DNA of 17,863 nucleotides from contig JALZVC010000273.1 in NCBI GenBank assembly GCA_023301205.1, positions 1 to 17,863 of the forward strand, given 5' to 3'. The translations under genes were made by a program, and so were the position numbers. The stretch's first letter is position 1. Every line of letters begins with the position of its first letter. This DNA comes from Flavobacteriaceae bacterium (GTDB taxonomy: Bacteria > Bacteroidota > Bacteroidia > Flavobacteriales > Flavobacteriaceae). Shown here one piece after another: positions 15,129-17,863 of this stretch. The notes beneath the pieces are model-generated. The model was not told the DNA's origin. It did not search any database and saw only the letters and a list, made by a program, of their open reading frames with translations.

Positions 15129-16481
15129 ATGTCCACTTTTTCAGATTTAAAACTAGGTAAACAACTCCAGTATGGGATTGATGATTTAGGTATCACTACA
15201 CCTACGCCTATACAAGAACAATCCTTTGCTACGATAAAAGCAGGTAAGGATATGGTAGGTATAGCACAAACAGGTACCGGTAAAACGTTTGCCTATATGC
15301 TGCCTGTTTTAGAGAATTTAAAATACTCAAGAGAAATAAATCCTAGGGTATTAGTTCTAGTGCCTACCAGAGAGCTTGTAGTGCAGGTAGTAGAAGAAAT
15401 AGAAAAACTGGGGAAATATCTATCTGTAAGAGTAACAGGGGTGTATGGTGGCGTAAATATCAACACGCACAAAGAAGCAGTGGCTCAAGGCTGCGATATT
15501 GTAGTAGCTACACCTGGACGCTTATATGATCTAGCTTTAAGCAGAGCGGTAAGTTTAAAAAATATTAAAAAGCTTATCATCGATGAAGTAGATGTTATGC
15601 TGGATTTAGGTTTTAGATTTCAGATTACAAATATCTTTGAGTTGCTTCCAGATAAAAGACAGAACATTTTGTTCTCTGCAACGATGACGGACGATGTAGA
15701 AGTGCTTATTGATGACTTTTTTAAGAGTCCGGTAAAAATATCTGTGGCAGTTAGTGGTACGCCACTAGATAATATAGAACAAGAATCGTATGAAGTCACC
15801 AACTTCTATACAAAAGCTAATCTGCTCAATCATCTTTTAAAAGAGGAAGCAATTTTTACTAAAGTTCTCGTTTTTGTGCCTAACAAAAGGCAAGCGGATA
15901 CGCTGTTTCAAGTTGTGGATGATTTTTATCCAAATCAGTCTTCTGTAATCCATAGTAATAAGACCCAGAATTATCGTTTACGTTCTATTGAGAATTTTAA
16001 CAATGGAGAGAACAGAATTCTAATCTCTACAGATGTAATGTCTCGTGGTCTTGATTTAGACCGTATTACGCACGTAGTGAATATGGATGTGCCAAGATAT
16101 GCAGAGAATTATATGCACCGCATAGGAAGAACGGGTAGAGCAGAGGCGCAAGGTAATTCCATTTTATTCTCTACAGAAAAAGAAGCACAAGCAAAATTAG
16201 ATATTGAGGAGCTAATGGATTATAAAATTCCATTACTACTTGTTCCAGAAGAAGTTGAAACGTCAACAAAGCTATTGCCGGAAGAAATGCCTCAAATTCT
16301 TGAGCCAAATAATCCACACAAGACAAGTGATATTCACGTTCCTGGACCAAGCTTCCACGAGAAGAGTGAGAAAAACTCTAAAGTAAATAAAGGAGGATCT
16401 TACCAGTATATTATAAAAGCAAAATATAAGAAGCCTAAAACGAAGGGTGATAAAAACTACAATAGACGTAATAAAAGATGA
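15129..16481 (+). CDS. DEAD-box family ATP-dependent RNA helicase (DEVD variant)
   Basis: RNA helicase of the RhlE/DeaD-like group, 450 residues, probably acting in ribosome assembly or RNA turnover. Motifs in order: Q motif TPTPIQ (24-29), Walker A AQTGTGKT (46-53), PTREL (79-83), GG (107-108), TPGR (128-131), motif II DEVD (152-155) in place of DEAD, SAT (183-185), STDVMSRGLD as motif V, and HRIGRTGR (330-337) as motif VI. The catalytic D and E of motif II and its last D are kept; only the alanine is changed to valine. Residues after about 375 form a hydrophilic tail that ends in a strongly basic lysine/arginine-rich stretch, typical of RNA-binding tails. It is a single-gene unit with its own promoter-like element and terminator, convergent with the transporter gene. 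The specific RNA target cannot be told from sequence. Confidence 0.92.
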   Translation: MSTFSDLKLGKQLQYGIDDLGITTPTPIQEQSFATIKAGKDMVGIAQTGTGKTFAYMLPVLENLKYSREINPRVLVLVPTRELVVQVVEEIEKLGKYLSVRVTGVYGGVNINTHKEAVAQGCDIVVATPGRLYDLALSRAVSLKNIKKLIIDEVDVMLDLGFRFQITNIFELLPDKRQNILFSATMTDDVEVLIDDFFKSPVKISVAVSGTPLDNIEQESYEVTNFYTKANLLNHLLKEEAIFTKVLVFVPNKRQADTLFQVVDDFYPNQSSVIHSNKTQNYRLRSIENFNNGENRILISTDVMSRGLDLDRITHVVNMDVPRYAENYMHRIGRTGRAEAQGNSILFSTEKEAQAKLDIEELMDYKIPLLLVPEEVETSTKLLPEEMPQILEPNNPHKTSDIHVPGPSFHEKSEKNSKVNKGGSYQYIIKAKYKKPKTKGDKNYNRRNKR

Positions 16482-16539
16482 TCTATTTGGTGCGAACTAC
16501 TACAGAGCATCCAGATTTTATAGCCTTACATAAAAAACC

Positions 16540-16567
16540 AAAAGCATCGCGAAAGCGGTGCTTTTTT
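16540..16567. terminator. Intrinsic terminator between the DEAD-box helicase and transporter genes
   Basis: An 11-bp stem (16540-16550 pairing with 16555-16565, one G-T pair) is closed by a GAAA tetraloop and followed by a T-tract that runs into the transporter stop codon. A-rich sequence on the other side makes it usable in both directions. Confidence 0.85.
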
Positions 16568-17774
16568 AGTTAGCCACAATCTTAGTTGATTTTTTGATAT
16601 AAAATAAAATACCAATAGAAATAAAAGAGCAAATAGAAAATCCAATAAATAAAGGTAAGGTACTATGTGCAACATACCTACCAATGATGGTGCTTATGGG
16701 CACAGCCATTAACGTAGAGATAAACCCAGTAACTGCAGCAGCTATTCCTGCAATATGACCCACGGGCTGCATTGCCAAAGCTTTAACGTTTCCGAAGAGA
16801 AAACCGATACAGAAAAATTGTACTGCAAAAAAGGAAATTAATATAGTGATAGGAGGGTTGGGATTGTTAGCAAACAAGATCACATATAATAAGGAAACAG
16901 CAAAGAAACCATACAAGGAATAGGTAACCATATTTTGCATCCCATAACGCATAACAAATGTTCCGTTTAGGAAAATAGCGCTACCAATAGATATTGCTAA
17001 GCCTGCAAAAATATAGGGGAACTGCTCAGCCAAATCGTATTGCACTTCAAAAATTTGCTGAGAAGCACTTAGGTAAACTAAAAACGACCCCACAACAAAC
17101 CCGGATATAAAGGTGTATCCCATTGTTTCTTTATGACGCACGGTTTCTTTAAATCCATTTACAATGCGATGCCAAGTAAAAGGGATTTTATGTGATGGAT
17201 TAAGCGTTTCTTTTTGGCGAAGCCAGAACCAAATCGAGACTAGAATACTAATAAACACCTGGACATAGAAGATTCCTTGCCAGTTGTAATGGTTTAAAAT
17301 AAATTTACCCATTGCCGGAGCAACAATTGGGATCATTATAAAAACTACGGTGACAAAAGACATAATACGCGCCATATAATCGCCATCAAATAAATCTCTA
17401 ATAATAGCAATGCTAATGGTGCGCGGAGCAGAAAGACCTACTCCTTGCAAAATACGACCTATGATCATTACCTGTAAACTGTCTGCATTTACACAGATAA
17501 CGCTCGCGATTATAAATATAGTAAAACCAAGATATACAGATGGTTTCCTGCCAGTGGCGTCAGATAAAGGACCAAAAAGTAATGGGCCAATACCTAGACC
17601 AACAAAAATCATAGTGACTAGCAGTTGATTGTCTGCAGATGTAATGGTGCCAATTGCCTCGCCTATAATGCCCAATGCAGGTAACAATGCGTCAATGGAT
17701 AAGGCAGTGACAGACATTAATGCTGCCATCATTGCAATAAATTCTATTTGAGATTTTTGTGTGGTAGGTTTCAA
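16566..17774 (-). CDS. Bcr/CflA-type multidrug efflux transporter (MFS, DHA1)
   Basis: Inner-membrane proton-driven drug exporter of the major facilitator superfamily, with about 12 hydrophobic segments. Key features counted from the start chosen here are TM1 with SIDALLPAL (acidic D28, the position used for proton or drug coupling in related DHA1 pumps), motif A GPLSDATGRKP (68-78) between TM2 and TM3, and LQGVGLSAPRTISIAIIRDL in the TM4/TM5 region, as in Bcr/CflA proteins. The frame is open to a TTG at 17820-17822. I place the start at the TTG at 17772-17774 (402 residues), because MKPTTQKSQIEFIA is the usual Bcr/CflA lead-in and a TATTTTTG promoter element covers 17779-17786. An ATG inside TM1 (IAMM) would cut the helix. 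The substrate is unknown. The gene is complete, and its upstream flank runs to the window end. Confidence 0.9.
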   Translation of the reverse strand: MKPTTQKSQIEFIAMMAALMSVTALSIDALLPALGIIGEAIGTITSADNQLLVTMIFVGLGIGPLLFGPLSDATGRKPSVYLGFTIFIIASVICVNADSLQVMIIGRILQGVGLSAPRTISIAIIRDLFDGDYMARIMSFVTVVFIMIPIVAPAMGKFILNHYNWQGIFYVQVFISILVSIWFWLRQKETLNPSHKIPFTWHRIVNGFKETVRHKETMGYTFISGFVVGSFLVYLSASQQIFEVQYDLAEQFPYIFAGLAISIGSAIFLNGTFVMRYGMQNMVTYSLYGFFAVSLLYVILFANNPNPPITILISFFAVQFFCIGFLFGNVKALAMQPVGHIAGIAAAVTGFISTLMAVPISTIIGRYVAHSTLPLFIGFSICSFISIGILFYIKKSTKIVAN

Positions 17775-17778
17775 GCTG

Positions 17779-17786
17779 CAAAAATA
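17779..17786 (-). promoter_or_regulatory. Candidate -7 element for the transporter gene
   Basis: TATTTTTG on the minus strand fits TAnnTTTG and is followed by C. No TTG lies at the expected -33 distance. It is only 4 nt from the proposed TTG start, so if it is used the message would be almost leaderless. This makes either the promoter or the start uncertain. Confidence 0.3.
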
Positions 17787-17863
17787 CACCTTCAATACAA
17801 TTATTAATTGTTTGCTTTGCAAAAATTAATAATCACTCAGGTTCTTTTGATCGCTTTGTTTTT

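Overview
The window reads as a chromosomal segment of a member of the Bacteroidota, most likely a marine-type Flavobacteriaceae. Four things support this. The DNA is AT-rich. The housekeeping sigma factor is the short form without region 1.1 that is typical of this phylum. Several genes are preceded by the Bacteroidota promoter pattern (TTG, a spacer of about 17-23 nt, then TAnnTTTG) with very short leaders and little Shine-Dalgarno signal. The protein set (DUF5117/DUF4953 lipoprotein metalloprotease, two-domain M16 lipoprotein peptidase, secreted CotH-like protein, short RluE) is typical of flavobacteria. I assign the group from features, not from a database match.

Layout. 16-1577 (minus): a two-gene operon of a small DUF3817 membrane protein and a YbdG-type mechanosensitive channel, joined by an ATGA overlap. 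1707-4538 (plus): an M16 zinc peptidase lipoprotein. 4603-5205 (minus): an exported VanX/DdpX-type D-Ala-D-Ala dipeptidase, convergent with the peptidase across a 14-bp-stem terminator. 5272-5997 (plus): an SDR oxidoreductase, divergent from vanX and convergent with 6075-6941 (minus), the primary sigma factor rpoD. Divergent from rpoD, 7133-9246 (plus) holds a secreted beta-domain protein followed 14 nt later by an exported CotH-kinase-family protein. 9391-11853 (plus): a large lipoprotein zinc metalloprotease. 11928-12500 (minus): rluE, a 23S rRNA pseudouridine synthase. 12758-14317 (plus): a RadD/YejH-like SF2 helicase. 14437-15048 (minus): a badly decayed secreted-protein gene. 15129-16481 (plus): a DEAD-box RNA helicase with DEVD in motif II. 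16566-17774 (minus): a Bcr/CflA-type drug efflux transporter.

How the parts fit. The genes are mostly single transcription units in alternating orientation. They cover envelope maintenance (channel, exported peptidases, dipeptidase, efflux) and information processing (sigma factor, rRNA modification, two helicases). Convergent pairs are separated by compact bidirectional hairpin terminators. I see no insertion sequences, CRISPR arrays, tRNA/rRNA genes, phage genes or toxin-antitoxin pairs. The window looks like ordinary core genome. The main unusual items are the multiply broken pseudogene at 14437-15048, the exported CotH-like kinase with its tightly linked secreted partner, the DEVD-box helicase, and several genes that appear to start at TTG only a few bases from their promoters. 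I did not find convincing evidence of an undescribed multi-gene system; the CotH pair is the closest candidate.
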